From: Anaerolineaceae bacterium
Lineage (GTDB): Bacteria > Chloroflexota > Anaerolineae > Anaerolineales > Anaerolineaceae
Assembly: GCA_003524305.1 (NCBI GenBank)
Contig: DQHW01000042.1
Location: 105,257-163,910, forward strand
DNA: 58,654 nucleotides
Direction of reading: 5' to 3'
Shown here: in pieces, positions 15,312-23,979 of the stretch
Layout of the letters: each line of letters starts with the position of its first letter
How positions within the stretch are numbered: position 1 is the first letter of the stretch
Notes under the pieces: model-generated
Databases searched by the model: none
What the model was told of the DNA's origin: nothing
Seen by the model: only the letters and a program-made list of their open reading frames with translations
Translations under genes and position numbers: made by a program

Positions 15312-15995
15312 ATGGATAATGACTCACCTCAGATCGATTTTGAAAGTCTTCTGGTTGGATTTAATGCCTCAACCACTCCGATAGATTGTGGAACAATGTG
15401 CGCCCCCCATAACCCGTCGGGCAAGCCATTTTGCTGCGACATCTGTCATGCCGTGCCGGTGGCTTACAAACCCGAGTGGGATTATTTAAAAACACGCACC
15501 ACGCTCTGGCATCTCTGGCGTGGAGATGAATGCAGCGATGAACCAATGAACCCCGATGACCTGCTTGAGGAAACTCCCGAACACCTGCTGCTGCTTTCAT
15601 GCAAGGGACCTGCCCATTGCGAACGTGAATTTCGAGCCACAAGCTGCAGGCAGTTTCCCTTCTTTCCATATATCACCAGCGATTTCCGTTTTATCGGCCT
15701 GGCCCACGATTGGGAGTTTGAATCCAAATGCTGGATCCTCAGCCACATGGAACAAGTCACTCCTGAATACCGTCAGGAATTTATTAAAACATTTGACTTG
15801 ATTTTTTCCTACTGGATGGATGATTTCGACAGTTACGCCGCGCTTTCTGAAGAAGTGCGGGAGCATTACCTCACGATACGCAAACGCCTTCCGCTGCTGC
15901 ACCGCAACGGCTCAGATTACCTTGTCAGCCCAAAAAACGAAACAATGAAGAAAATAGATCTAAAAAAGTTGAAATCTCACGCCCCATACGATTAA
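15312..15995 (+). CDS. Cysteine-cluster protein, YkgJ-like
   Basis: 227 residues from the ATG at 15312; a GTG directly before it (15309) is the alternative. The N-terminal part has CGTMCAP.....PFCCDICHAVPV and the middle has LLSCKGPAHCEREFRATSCRQFPFFPYI. Spaced cysteines followed by CRxFPF is the signature of YkgJ-type zinc- or iron-binding cysteine-cluster proteins. The rest is rich in aromatic and acidic residues. Soluble, function unknown. It is divergent from the TetR gene and within reach of its operator. Confidence 0.65.
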   Translation: MDNDSPQIDFESLLVGFNASTTPIDCGTMCAPHNPSGKPFCCDICHAVPVAYKPEWDYLKTRTTLWHLWRGDECSDEPMNPDDLLEETPEHLLLLSCKGPAHCEREFRATSCRQFPFFPYITSDFRFIGLAHDWEFESKCWILSHMEQVTPEYRQEFIKTFDLIFSYWMDDFDSYAALSEEVREHYLTIRKRLPLLHRNGSDYLVSPKNETMKKIDLKKLKSHAPYD

Positions 15996-16031
15996 AAATA
16001 CTCTCTTGCTTTTTTGTCAGCTACACTTTAC

Positions 16032-16037
16032 TATAAT
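16032..16037 (+). promoter_or_regulatory. Candidate -10 box of the lipoprotein operon
   Basis: A perfect TATAAT 20 bases upstream of the first lipoprotein start; no good -35 at 16-18 bases (TTGCTT lies at 20). AGGAGG at 16046-16051 is the ribosome site. Confidence 0.35.
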
Positions 16038-16056
16038 AAAGTAACAGGAGGATATG

Positions 16057-16923
16057 ATGAATTTCACAAAACAAATAATTGGCATGGCAACGATCATGCT
16101 CTTGATCCTGGTCAGCGGATGTACTTCCACCGCTGCGACAACCCCAGATCTGGCGGCAACCATCGCCGTCAACGTAGCCGTTGAACAAACCATGGCTGCT
16201 TTTCAAACCCAATCTGCAATTACCGAATTGGCTTACCAGCAGCAAAATCCCACAGAAACCCCAACACCGCAGCCCACAAACACCAGCGAATATACCGCCA
16301 CCCCTGACAAAATCACGTTGACTTTATCCAAAGACACTTACTGCCGCAACGGTATTTTTGCCAAATCTCCATATGTGGCATTAATGACTGCAGGTCAAAC
16401 TTATGACGTTCTCGCGGTTGATCCGAACAATCAAGCCTATTATGTGGTGGAACCCGACCATACATTTACTTATTGCTGGGTTTGGGGCGAATATGCCACA
16501 GTGAGCGGCGATACAGCCAGTTTACCTGTTTATACCCCTCAACCCCTGCCCACACCGACTTACACAGCCACCGTTGGCCCCGATTTTACGGCGTCATATA
16601 CCGGGCTGCAGACATGTGGAGCTGATTTCTATTTACGCTTTTTCATCAAGAACACCGGTTCAAAAACCTGGCAAGCCCTGCAAATTAATTCAACCGATAA
16701 CAGCAGCAATGTAACAACGAATTATAGCAACACAGTATTTGTTGATTACAGCGGTTGCGCTGCCGGCGTGGCAGAATCCGACCTAGGCCCGGGTGAAAGC
16801 AGCTACGTGGCGGTCCAAGTCCCTTCCGACCCAACCGGCCATTCCACCACAGCCACCATCATCCTATGCCAAACCGACGCTTCAGGTGGATGTAATCCAA
16901 AAACCATCACATTTACTCCATAA
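16057..16923 (+). CDS. Lipoprotein with SH3-like and C-terminal conserved domain (paralogue 1 of 4)
   Basis: 288 residues from the ATG five bases after AGGAGG; the ATG at 16054 is too close to it. A lipobox LVSGC puts the lipidated Cys at residue 22. A Thr/Pro linker (NPTETPTPQPTNT) follows. Then comes an SH3b-like domain starting ITLTLSKDTYCRNG, with a second Cys in YCWVWGEYATV. After a second linker a beta-rich domain starts FTASYTGLQTCG and ends PTGHSTTATIILCQTDASGGC..KTITFTP with a set of Cys shared with its paralogues. It is a surface-exposed lipoprotein of unknown role, the most divergent of the first three. Confidence 0.8.
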   Translation: MNFTKQIIGMATIMLLILVSGCTSTAATTPDLAATIAVNVAVEQTMAAFQTQSAITELAYQQQNPTETPTPQPTNTSEYTATPDKITLTLSKDTYCRNGIFAKSPYVALMTAGQTYDVLAVDPNNQAYYVVEPDHTFTYCWVWGEYATVSGDTASLPVYTPQPLPTPTYTATVGPDFTASYTGLQTCGADFYLRFFIKNTGSKTWQALQINSTDNSSNVTTNYSNTVFVDYSGCAAGVAESDLGPGESSYVAVQVPSDPTGHSTTATIILCQTDASGGCNPKTITFTP

Positions 16924-16960
16924 TTATCAACTGTTCGCTTAGTGTATTAGGAGGATTTAA

Positions 16961-17878
16961 ATGAAAGCAAAACGGATATTTCTGGTCACCTTGGTATTCA
17001 CGACAATTTTGGTATTAACCGCTTGTAATTTGCCAAATGGAACCGCCCCTGCCGGTACTCCTGATATCGCAGGCACGGTAGCTGCCAAGGTGGCGATTGA
17101 ACAAGCAGCACAAACGATGGTTGCCCAAACACTCTCTGCCGCCAATCCACAGGTGAGCACCAGCACCAATACCGTACAAGCGCCACCTGAATCCACTTTT
17201 ACGCCTACACTTACTCCAACCATCACCTTGACCCCCACTCTAGAAGGCGTTTTTCTGACTGTTTCACAAGACACATACTGCCGTTTTGGCGCCCCTTACT
17301 CCTCTTTTAAGATTTTGGCGACAGTTAAAATCGGCCAAAAAGTGGAAGTGATCGCCCGCAACCCTGAAAACGATTCATATTATGTAAAAAATCCATACGA
17401 GTCTAATTCAACCTGCTGGCTATATGGAAAATATGCGACAGTCACAGGTAACGCAGGTGCTTTACCCGTTTCTACCATGAATCCCACGCCTACACCAACG
17501 AATACGCCAACGCCGGCGATTGGTTTTACGGTTTCTTATGTTAGCCTTGAAACATGCGGCCCTCAATATGCTTTTAAACTATTTATTAAAAATACCGGGT
17601 CCTCAATCTGGCAGTACATCGCAATAACGGGCAGTGACACAGTTACAGCTTTTGCAATCAACCACTCATCAAACACTTTTAAAGAATATGCAGGGTGTGT
17701 GGCTGGCGTGACTCAAGCTGACCTCACTCCCGGAGAATCTTCATATGTCTTGAATGTTAGTCCCGGCCAATTCAATTATGACCCCACCGGACATAACATA
17801 TCAATCACAGTAACGCTTTGTTCTGTCGATGGCGGTGCAGGGACTTGTAAATCAATCCCTCTTTCATTTACACCGTAA
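16961..17878 (+). CDS. Lipoprotein of the same family (paralogue 2 of 4)
   Basis: 305 residues; lipobox LTAC with Cys22; linker ending TPTLTPTITLTPT. The SH3-like domain reads VSQDTYCRFGAPYSSFKILATVKIGQKVEVIARNPEN (in parts) and ends STCWLYGKYATV; the second linker is NPTPTPTNTPTPA. The C-terminal domain has FTVSYVSLETCG, then TGSSIWQYIAITGSD, then PTGHNISITVTLC. AGGAGG six bases before the ATG. It lies 37 bases after paralogue 1, in the same operon. Its closest relative is paralogue 3. Confidence 0.82.
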   Translation: MKAKRIFLVTLVFTTILVLTACNLPNGTAPAGTPDIAGTVAAKVAIEQAAQTMVAQTLSAANPQVSTSTNTVQAPPESTFTPTLTPTITLTPTLEGVFLTVSQDTYCRFGAPYSSFKILATVKIGQKVEVIARNPENDSYYVKNPYESNSTCWLYGKYATVTGNAGALPVSTMNPTPTPTNTPTPAIGFTVSYVSLETCGPQYAFKLFIKNTGSSIWQYIAITGSDTVTAFAINHSSNTFKEYAGCVAGVTQADLTPGESSYVLNVSPGQFNYDPTGHNISITVTLCSVDGGAGTCKSIPLSFTP

Positions 17879-17904
17879 CCATCGAAGTTAACCAGGAGTA
17901 ATTC

Positions 17905-18810
17905 ATGAAATCCAAACGGATTTTTTCAACCTTACTTGCTTTTGTCGTCGTTCTCACATTATCAGCATGTAATGTGCCCTCGGCAGTTAATACGGGTTCA
18001 CCAGACACTGCATCAACGGATAATGGCAAAGCTGATATTGAACAAGCCGCAGGAACCATTGTGGCCCAGACACTGACCGCCGGAGCGCCGACTATTACGC
18101 AGACGCCTCAACCCCCGTTGGAGTCCTTCACACCAACAGCGACGCAAACTATTACTTTGGCTCCTATTTCTGACAAAGTGACCCTGGTGGTTGCTAAAGA
18201 CACTTACTGTCGGCAAGGCGCACCTGTAGCAGCTTTTAAATATGTCGTCATCATAAAATCAGGCCAACTGGTTGAAGTGCTTGCCCGCAATCCAGAAAAT
18301 GATTCATACTATATCAAGAACCCATATGAAGCCAACAGCACTTGTTGGATCTATGGAAAAGAGTTAACTCTTGATGGCAACGTAGACGCGCTGGATATAG
18401 CGACCTTGCAGCCCACACCTACACCGACCCGCACACCGACGCCTAATGCCAACTTTACACTCACTTACAGCAGCCTGATCGATTGCGGCGCACCCAATTA
18501 TGCCTTCAAGTTATATATCCAAAATGTTGGCGCCACCCCTTGGCAGTTCATTTCAATAACCGGCAGCGATACTGTCACCGGATTCGCCATCAATCACACT
18601 TCCAATGTGTTTGACCAATATTCCGGCTGCTCAACCATGAACCCTCAGGATGCGGTCGCTGCCGGAGATGATACTTACGCCATGAACGTAAACCCCGGTG
18701 AATTTAACTATAATCCCAGCGGACATCAGATCAATCTCAACGTGAAACTTTGCACCCTTGATGATGCCCAGGGTACCTGCGTAACGAAACCCATATCCTT
18801 CACACCATAA
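17905..18810 (+). CDS. Lipoprotein of the same family (paralogue 3 of 4)
   Basis: 301 residues; lipobox LSAC with Cys22; same domain order as paralogue 2. Long stretches match it nearly exactly, for example LVEVLARNPENDSYYIKNPY in the SH3-like part and ISITGSDTVTGFAINHTSN in the C-terminal domain. This indicates a recent duplication. CAGGAG precedes the ATG; it is 26 bases after paralogue 2. The operon ends at the terminator at 18831. Confidence 0.82.
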   Translation: MKSKRIFSTLLAFVVVLTLSACNVPSAVNTGSPDTASTDNGKADIEQAAGTIVAQTLTAGAPTITQTPQPPLESFTPTATQTITLAPISDKVTLVVAKDTYCRQGAPVAAFKYVVIIKSGQLVEVLARNPENDSYYIKNPYEANSTCWIYGKELTLDGNVDALDIATLQPTPTPTRTPTPNANFTLTYSSLIDCGAPNYAFKLYIQNVGATPWQFISITGSDTVTGFAINHTSNVFDQYSGCSTMNPQDAVAAGDDTYAMNVNPGEFNYNPSGHQINLNVKLCTLDDAQGTCVTKPISFTP

Positions 18811-18830
18811 GGATTCGTTCCCATCTAATA

Positions 18831-18866
18831 AAACACATGCGAAAACAATCCGCATGTGTTTTTTGT
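18831..18866 (+). terminator. Intrinsic terminator of the three-lipoprotein operon
   Basis: AAACACATGCG - 9-base loop - CGCATGTGTTTTTTG, an 11-base perfect stem running into a T-tract, 20 bases after the stop codon. Confidence 0.88.
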
Positions 18867-18965
18867 TCCTCACTTTTTATCGTCTTGTTTTTATCGCAAA
18901 CTCCATGATAAGATTGGGAACATACAAGTCAAAGGCATGACTATTGCCAGCTTGGGAGGTAAATA

Positions 18966-19874
18966 ATGAAAAAACAAAATATGATCTTATGGGGTATTAC
19001 CCTCGTAACTGTGATTGCATTGGCAGCCTGCGCAACACAACCTGTTGCCCAGCCAACTGCACAAGTCACTGCTACACCAGAAATTGTGGCCACTATCGCA
19101 GCCACTGAAGCCGCAGCAGGGGTTGATCCTACAGCCACTACTGAACCAACTGTCACGCTTGAACCCACCGCTACTGTCTATGTGGAACCCACTGCCACTG
19201 CAGAAATTGCCGAGGCGACTCCCACGGCTATTACAGCTTTAACCGATGGAAAAGTAATCATCACCTTGGCCAAAAACACAATTTGCCGAACCGGACCTGC
19301 CACCAATTACCCATCAGTGGCTTCCATCCCCGCCGGACAGCAATTGAACGCGATTGGAAAACTCGAAAACAGCACCAGCTATACCTATATCGAAAACCCC
19401 TCCACCCCTGGCAGTTTTTGCTGGGTTTTCAGTGAAGGTTCAACAATTCAAGGCAGCCGAACGGATTTGAAGATCATAAAACCGCTGCCCTCACCCACCC
19501 CTGACACCAAAGCGAACTTCAGAGTTACTTATTCAGGAATCCAGCAATGTACTGGCGGCGATTACACATTCAACATGGTAGTATCCAACACAAACGAACA
19601 AATCTGGCAATCCATCAGCGTCTATATCGTGGACGCCAACACCAAGAAATCTGCCAGCTACTCAAGCGATCATTTTGAGGGATGGAGCAATTGCCATGTG
19701 GATTGGTACCAAAACGATCTCACTGAAGGTGAACATGCTTTCATCAGTCCCTTTAATCCCGGACACTTTGATTACAATCCTGCCGGCGGAACTTTCTTCA
19801 TCCGGGTCAAGTTGTGCTCTGAAGAAGGTCTCACAGGCATCTGCATGAACAAGGAAATCAAGGTTCAGCCTTAG
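18966..19874 (+). CDS. Lipoprotein of the same family (paralogue 4 of 4)
   Basis: 302 residues; lipobox LAAC with Cys22; the linker is longer and rich in TATTEPTVTLEPTATV. The SH3-like domain starts ITLAKNTICRTGPATNYPSVASIPAGQ, which is closer to ordinary bacterial SH3b (TGPxTxYpxv) than its paralogues are. The C-terminal domain (FRVTYSGIQQC, IWQSISVYIVD, FDYNPAGGTFFIRVKLC) is clearly related. It is separated from the others by a terminator, so it has its own promoter, and it is the outgroup of the set. GGGAGG precedes the ATG. Confidence 0.8.
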   Translation: MKKQNMILWGITLVTVIALAACATQPVAQPTAQVTATPEIVATIAATEAAAGVDPTATTEPTVTLEPTATVYVEPTATAEIAEATPTAITALTDGKVIITLAKNTICRTGPATNYPSVASIPAGQQLNAIGKLENSTSYTYIENPSTPGSFCWVFSEGSTIQGSRTDLKIIKPLPSPTPDTKANFRVTYSGIQQCTGGDYTFNMVVSNTNEQIWQSISVYIVDANTKKSASYSSDHFEGWSNCHVDWYQNDLTEGEHAFISPFNPGHFDYNPAGGTFFIRVKLCSEEGLTGICMNKEIKVQP

Positions 19875-19903
19875 TCTTCAAAATTCTCAAACCCGTTTTT
19901 ATT

Positions 19904-19936
19904 AAAAGATCCGCGCTTTTTCCGCGGATCTTTTCT
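19904..19936. terminator. Bidirectional intrinsic terminator
   Basis: AAAAGATCCGCG (19904-19915), a 7-base loop, CGCGGATCTTTT (19923-19934). It lies between the convergent lipoprotein 4 and ABC exporter genes, A-rich on one side and T-rich on the other. Confidence 0.85.
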
Positions 19937-19948
19937 TGTCCTTTGAAC

Positions 19949-21871
19949 TTACTCCAGTTCTTTGCCGTGTTTGCGAAACTGGGTTCTATAAAGTTGTGAA
20001 TATAACCCTTTTTGCGACAACAACTCGGTATGTGTGCCTTTTTCAAGCACTTGACCGCGGTCAATTACCAAAATCTGATCTGCAGCCAGGATGGTGCTCA
20101 ACCGGTGTGCAATGACGATGCTGGTGCGTTCTGCCATGACACGGTTGAGGGCTTCTTGAATCAGTGCCTCTGATTCACTGTCAAGGCTGCTGGTGGCTTC
20201 ATCCAAAACGAGGATGCGCGGGTTCTTCAAGATCACACGCGCCAGGGCAATGCGCTGTTTCTCGCCGCCGCTGAGCCTATATCCGCGTTCACCCACGACA
20301 GTATCATAACCATCTGGCAAGTCATAGATGAAATCGTGAATATTGGCTGTTTTGCAGGCAGCTTCAATTTCTGCCTGGCTGGCGTCCAACTTGGAATACA
20401 ACAAATTGGTGCGGATGGTGTCATGAAAGAGGTAAGTCTCCTGGGTGACCATGCCGATTTGATCAGCGAGCGCGTCCAGCTTGAGGTCGCGCAGATCCAC
20501 ACCATCGAGACGGATACAGCCTGACGTAGGATCATACAGGCGGGGTATGAGATAGGTTAAGGTGGTCTTGCCTGCCCCGCTCGGGCCGACCAAAGCCACA
20601 AGGCTGCCGGGTTCCACACAAAAACTGACATGTTCAAGTGCATTCCCGCGAGCCTGGCTGTGATGGCCGTCATCCACATTTGAGACCGGGCTGGTTCCAG
20701 AGAGCGAGGCCGTGATTGACTCAGTGCTGCCATAGCGGCGAACATCGCTCAACAGATGCTCATCCCCGGCCTGGTAAGTAAAGGTAACGTCGTCAAAATC
20801 AATTTGCCCTTTTACAGCTTGAGGTTTTTTAGCGTCAGTTTTCTCTTCAATATCAAGCGGCATATCGATCACTTCAAAAACACGTTCAAAACTGACAACA
20901 GAAGTGGCAAAATCCATGGGCGCATTCGCCAGGCTAAACAATGCTCCGTAGAGACTTCCAAGATATGAGCCAAATGCCACAATTGTGCCCACCGTGAACA
21001 ATCCACTGATCACAAAATAGCCGCCAAAGCCGTAAACCAGGGCGGTGCCCACCGCGCTCAAAAGCCCTATGATTGCCATAAAAATTGAACCAACATAAGC
21101 CCGTTCAACGCCTTGATTCCTGACTTGTTTGGCTCTTTCACCAAAACGATCTACTTCAAGCATTCGCCTGCCAAAAAGTTTCACCAGCAAAGCACCGCCG
21201 ATATTAAGCGTTTCATGCATCATGGCATTCATCTGTGCATTGGCTTCCATTTGAGCACGCACAATATCACGCATACGGTTGCTCAATTTTTGCACAGCCA
21301 GAAGGAAAAGCGGCGCAATGATGACACTGATCAGGGTTAAACGCCATTCAAAGGTGAACATAACAATGAGTGTTGCAACCATCTGAATAATATTGGTTAA
21401 GATATTCACGAAAGTGCTGCTGATGGCGTTTTGGGCACCCACGACATCATTGTTTAACCGACTCATCAACTCGCCAACTTTTGTGTTGGTAAAAAAGCGC
21501 AGAGACATACGTTGAAGACCTGAGTAAAGCGTCATCCGCAGGTCGTAGATCACCCCTTCACCAACAGCAGCGCTCAATCGCCTTTGAAAAACATTTAGTC
21601 CGCTATTGATCACTGGAATCAGGAAAAGAGCTGAAGCCAGCCAAATCAGACCATTGATATCTCCCGCCGGTATGGTTTTATCAATCAATTGCCTTACCAC
21701 CATGGGCGTCAACAACGTAAGCCCAGTGCTGACCAAAATTAACGTCAACATTCCCAGTAAGGTCCAAAGATAGGGTTTTGCATAAGTAAACACACGTTTT
21801 AATAAAGACCAAGAAACGTGTGGGGTTTCGTCTGGCGCATTTGCCAAACTTTTCATCATGTGACCGCGCAT
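19949..21871 (-). CDS. ABC exporter, fused permease and ATPase (half-transporter)
   Basis: 640 residues. Six membrane helices (about 35-330), then the nucleotide-binding domain: FTYQAG as A-loop (about 366), Walker A GPSGAGKTT (about 430), Q-loop VTQETYLF, signature LSGGEKQR (about 536), Walker B ILVLDEATSSLD (about 558) and the H-loop in IVIAHRLS. Type IV exporter of lipid, drug or peptide substrates; a homodimer unless a partner lies elsewhere. Odd: about 40 extra hydrophilic residues (roughly 372-410, ending DDGHHSQARGNA) separate A-loop and Walker A, a spacing that is normally much shorter. Confidence 0.93.
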   Translation of the reverse strand: MRGHMMKSLANAPDETPHVSWSLLKRVFTYAKPYLWTLLGMLTLILVSTGLTLLTPMVVRQLIDKTIPAGDINGLIWLASALFLIPVINSGLNVFQRRLSAAVGEGVIYDLRMTLYSGLQRMSLRFFTNTKVGELMSRLNNDVVGAQNAISSTFVNILTNIIQMVATLIVMFTFEWRLTLISVIIAPLFLLAVQKLSNRMRDIVRAQMEANAQMNAMMHETLNIGGALLVKLFGRRMLEVDRFGERAKQVRNQGVERAYVGSIFMAIIGLLSAVGTALVYGFGGYFVISGLFTVGTIVAFGSYLGSLYGALFSLANAPMDFATSVVSFERVFEVIDMPLDIEEKTDAKKPQAVKGQIDFDDVTFTYQAGDEHLLSDVRRYGSTESITASLSGTSPVSNVDDGHHSQARGNALEHVSFCVEPGSLVALVGPSGAGKTTLTYLIPRLYDPTSGCIRLDGVDLRDLKLDALADQIGMVTQETYLFHDTIRTNLLYSKLDASQAEIEAACKTANIHDFIYDLPDGYDTVVGERGYRLSGGEKQRIALARVILKNPRILVLDEATSSLDSESEALIQEALNRVMAERTSIVIAHRLSTILAADQILVIDRGQVLEKGTHTELLSQKGLYSQLYRTQFRKHGKELE

Positions 21872-22251
21872 AGTAAAGCACCTCTTTTAATCGAAAGTCA
21901 ATTTCAATGAATACTCCCCATTGCAAACTACGGGGTATCAAGTCCTTTTATCGTGCATGAGCTAACGACATACTCTCTAACTCCGGCCTCTCCCCTGCCC
22001 CTCTCCATCCGCGGGATGGAGAGGGGTTTGGGGTGAGGCAAATATTACAATCCTTTTCACGTAGCAATCTGCAGGGAAATGCCCTCTTTTCATTATATTC
22101 CCGGTTGGAGAGAAATGGTTTTAAATCGGCGAATCCCCAAGTGCCGCTTGGGGATTCGTGTTTTGCTAAGGAGGAGAAGATGTATTTTTAGTTTACAAAT
22201 TTATTGTGAAGGATTTATCAAGAATAATTGTATATTTGTCGATATCGCTCC
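21872..22251. repeat. Gene-free gap with two hairpin elements
   Basis: No gene seen. CCCCTCTCCATCC (21998-22010) - GCG - GGATGGAGAGGGG (22014-22026) is flanked by CTCTCCCCTG and TTTGGGGTGAGG, a kind of interspersed element familiar from intergenic regions of many environmental bacteria. A second hairpin, CGAATCCCCAAG (22130-22141) - 5 bases - CTTGGGGATTCG (22147-22158) then TGTTTT, may end transcription of the minus-strand gene at 22252 or of an unseen plus-strand transcript. The rest is featureless. Confidence 0.6.
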
Positions 22252-23133
22252 TTAACTGCACTCACCCAAATCACACAAACCGTTGCCATCAGTATCGGAA
22301 TACCTGCCGCAACCGCCGGGGTAGGAACAATGCTTTCTTTTCGGGCAGGTCGCGTAACAAACCAGGCTGTTTTGTACAACAGGCGCACTGGTTGCAGTGG
22401 GAGCGGCTGTAGCTTGTGCTGTCGCAGTCGGGACAGCGTTTGGTGATTCTGTTACAACGGGGGTTGCAGCCAGTGTCTGTGTGGCGCCGGCGGTCGGTTG
22501 CGCTTGGGTTGTGACTGTTGAATCCGCGTTTTGGGCAAGGGTAGATGATGCATCCACCTTTTTGAGCGATGGAAGCACATTACTAATCGCAAGGGCAGAG
22601 CCCAGACCCACCAGACCCATGGTCACCAAGAAATCTCTGCGGCTGACTGCTGAAGATTGCGATGCAGCGGTCAATCCATGTGGAGCTAGTCTCGGCGCGG
22701 GTGACAGATTGAAAATTTTCGCTGCATTTTTAACAATCCAGCGCCAATGCAGCCCAACTTTGAGAACTGCCAATAACAGTGTGGTGATGGAGGAATATAT
22801 ATGGATGTCCAGCCATACCTCGTAATTGGTGATGTTGAGGTTGAACCAGGTCGAGATGACCAAACCGGTTTCTATGATCATGATGAAGCCGTAAAGTAAA
22901 AGCCCATCAATCAAAGTATAAATTCTTGCCCTGCCTGATGTTTTACCAAAAAATCTCGGAATGACATTCTTAACCCAATCCCAATGATTGACCAAATGAA
23001 AGACGATTGCCAAGAAAACTGCAACTCCAAGCCATTGATGGAAAGCCAGCCCAGTCAGATTTAGGAAAAAGGAGACGAGAAATCCCAGGAGAATTACAAT
23101 ATCAAGCAGCCAGTTAGATTTTTGATTTTTCAT
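22252..23133 (-). CDS. DUF4405-type membrane protein with Tat-like segment and Cys-rich C-terminus
   Basis: 293 residues from the ATG at 23133; the frame runs 14 codons further to a TTG without a ribosome site. Residues about 10-150 hold four membrane helices with histidines (FHQWLGVAVFLAIVFHLVNHW, LDIHIYSS, GLHWRWI), as in DUF4405, which probably binds haem b. Then SRRDFLVTMGLVGLGSALAI looks like a twin-arginine segment, followed by a Thr/Ala/Pro linker. The tail reads CYATCPKRKHCSYPGGCGRY and DTDGNGLCDLGEC. The YPGxCGRYxDxxGNGxCD pattern occurs at the ends of 4Fe-4S and redox membrane proteins. Probably a membrane electron-transfer protein. Confidence 0.7.
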   Translation of the reverse strand: MKNQKSNWLLDIVILLGFLVSFFLNLTGLAFHQWLGVAVFLAIVFHLVNHWDWVKNVIPRFFGKTSGRARIYTLIDGLLLYGFIMIIETGLVISTWFNLNITNYEVWLDIHIYSSITTLLLAVLKVGLHWRWIVKNAAKIFNLSPAPRLAPHGLTAASQSSAVSRRDFLVTMGLVGLGSALAISNVLPSLKKVDASSTLAQNADSTVTTQAQPTAGATQTLAATPVVTESPNAVPTATAQATAAPTATSAPVVQNSLVCYATCPKRKHCSYPGGCGRYSDTDGNGLCDLGECS

Positions 23134-23301
23134 TTTCTTATTAACCCATGAGTCTATAATGTTATTGATGGTCAAAGGATACAGGCTGAAAGACTTGAAC
23201 TGGTTTAGATTCGGTATAGAAGCTTTGCAAAACTGTGAATGGAAAACAGAATTTATTGAGTAAAATTATCAATATCTCGCTCTCATCAGGAAAGTATTAT
23301 T

Positions 23302-23958
23302 GTGGCTTATAAATTATTGATCTTTGATTTTGATGGTACGCTGGCAAATTCATTCCCCTGGGTTGTAGCCATATTGGACGAACTGGCAGAGAAATTCAAC
23401 GCCATTCCGGTGGATCATTCGAAATTGGATGAGCTAAAGAACTATCCACCGCGAAAAATTATGAAAATGCATAATATCTCGATCTGGAAGCTACCCGCCA
23501 TTCTCAGGTTTACCCGCTCACGCATGAAAACCAATGGTGAAAGCATCCAATGTTTTGAGGGTGTTGAGACCATGCTGCAAAAACTCAAAGACAACGACAT
23601 TCGCATGGCACTGGTAACTACCAACACCTGTGAAACCGTCCGCAGAGTATTGGGCGATGAACTCTACAACCTTTTTCATCTTTTTGAAGATAAAGTCTCT
23701 ATATTTGGAAAACCAGCAGCTTTAAGAAGGATCATCCGCAAAAGCGGATTGAATCGCTCAGAGATGTTGGCAATTGGAGACGAGATACGAGATGTTGAAG
23801 CAGCCAAGAAAGTCAACATCCCGTTTGGTGCTGTTTCATGGGGATTTTCAAACATGGAGGCCATGGCATCTCATTCACCTGAGCACATCTTCACAGAAAT
23901 GAGCCAGATTGTTGATCTGGTCGTTTCTTCTCCCTTCACATTTGATCCGGCAATCTAA
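23302..23958 (+). CDS. HAD-superfamily hydrolase, phosphoglycolate-phosphatase-like
   Basis: 218 residues with a GTG start; no upstream ATG is in frame. Motif I is DFDGT (residues 9-13, nucleophile Asp9), motif II is in MALVTTNT, the conserved Lys is in KVSIFGKPAALRRI, and motif IV is AIGDEIRDVEAA. The alpha-helical cap lies between motifs I and II. It hydrolyses a small phosphorylated metabolite; the substrate is unknown. It is followed 21 bases later by the racemase gene. Confidence 0.85.
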   Translation: MAYKLLIFDFDGTLANSFPWVVAILDELAEKFNAIPVDHSKLDELKNYPPRKIMKMHNISIWKLPAILRFTRSRMKTNGESIQCFEGVETMLQKLKDNDIRMALVTTNTCETVRRVLGDELYNLFHLFEDKVSIFGKPAALRRIIRKSGLNRSEMLAIGDEIRDVEAAKKVNIPFGAVSWGFSNMEAMASHSPEHIFTEMSQIVDLVVSSPFTFDPAI

Positions 23959-23979
23959 AAACAAAACACAGGGCTAAAA

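Noticed and set aside
18431..18443. CACC/CCGAC repeats in lipoprotein linkers as phase-variation tracts
   Set aside because: The repeats encode TPTPTRTP linkers but are too short and imperfect at the base level for efficient slippage, and no frame is broken.
21998..22026. GC-rich hairpin as a tRNA or structured RNA gene
   Set aside because: It is a single stem with a 3-base loop inside a common intergenic repeat; no cloverleaf or conserved tRNA arms are present.
22397..22825. Open frame on the plus strand within the DUF4405 gene
   Set aside because: It is the complement of the Ala/Thr-rich linker and gives a low-complexity Ala/Val product; no ribosome site.
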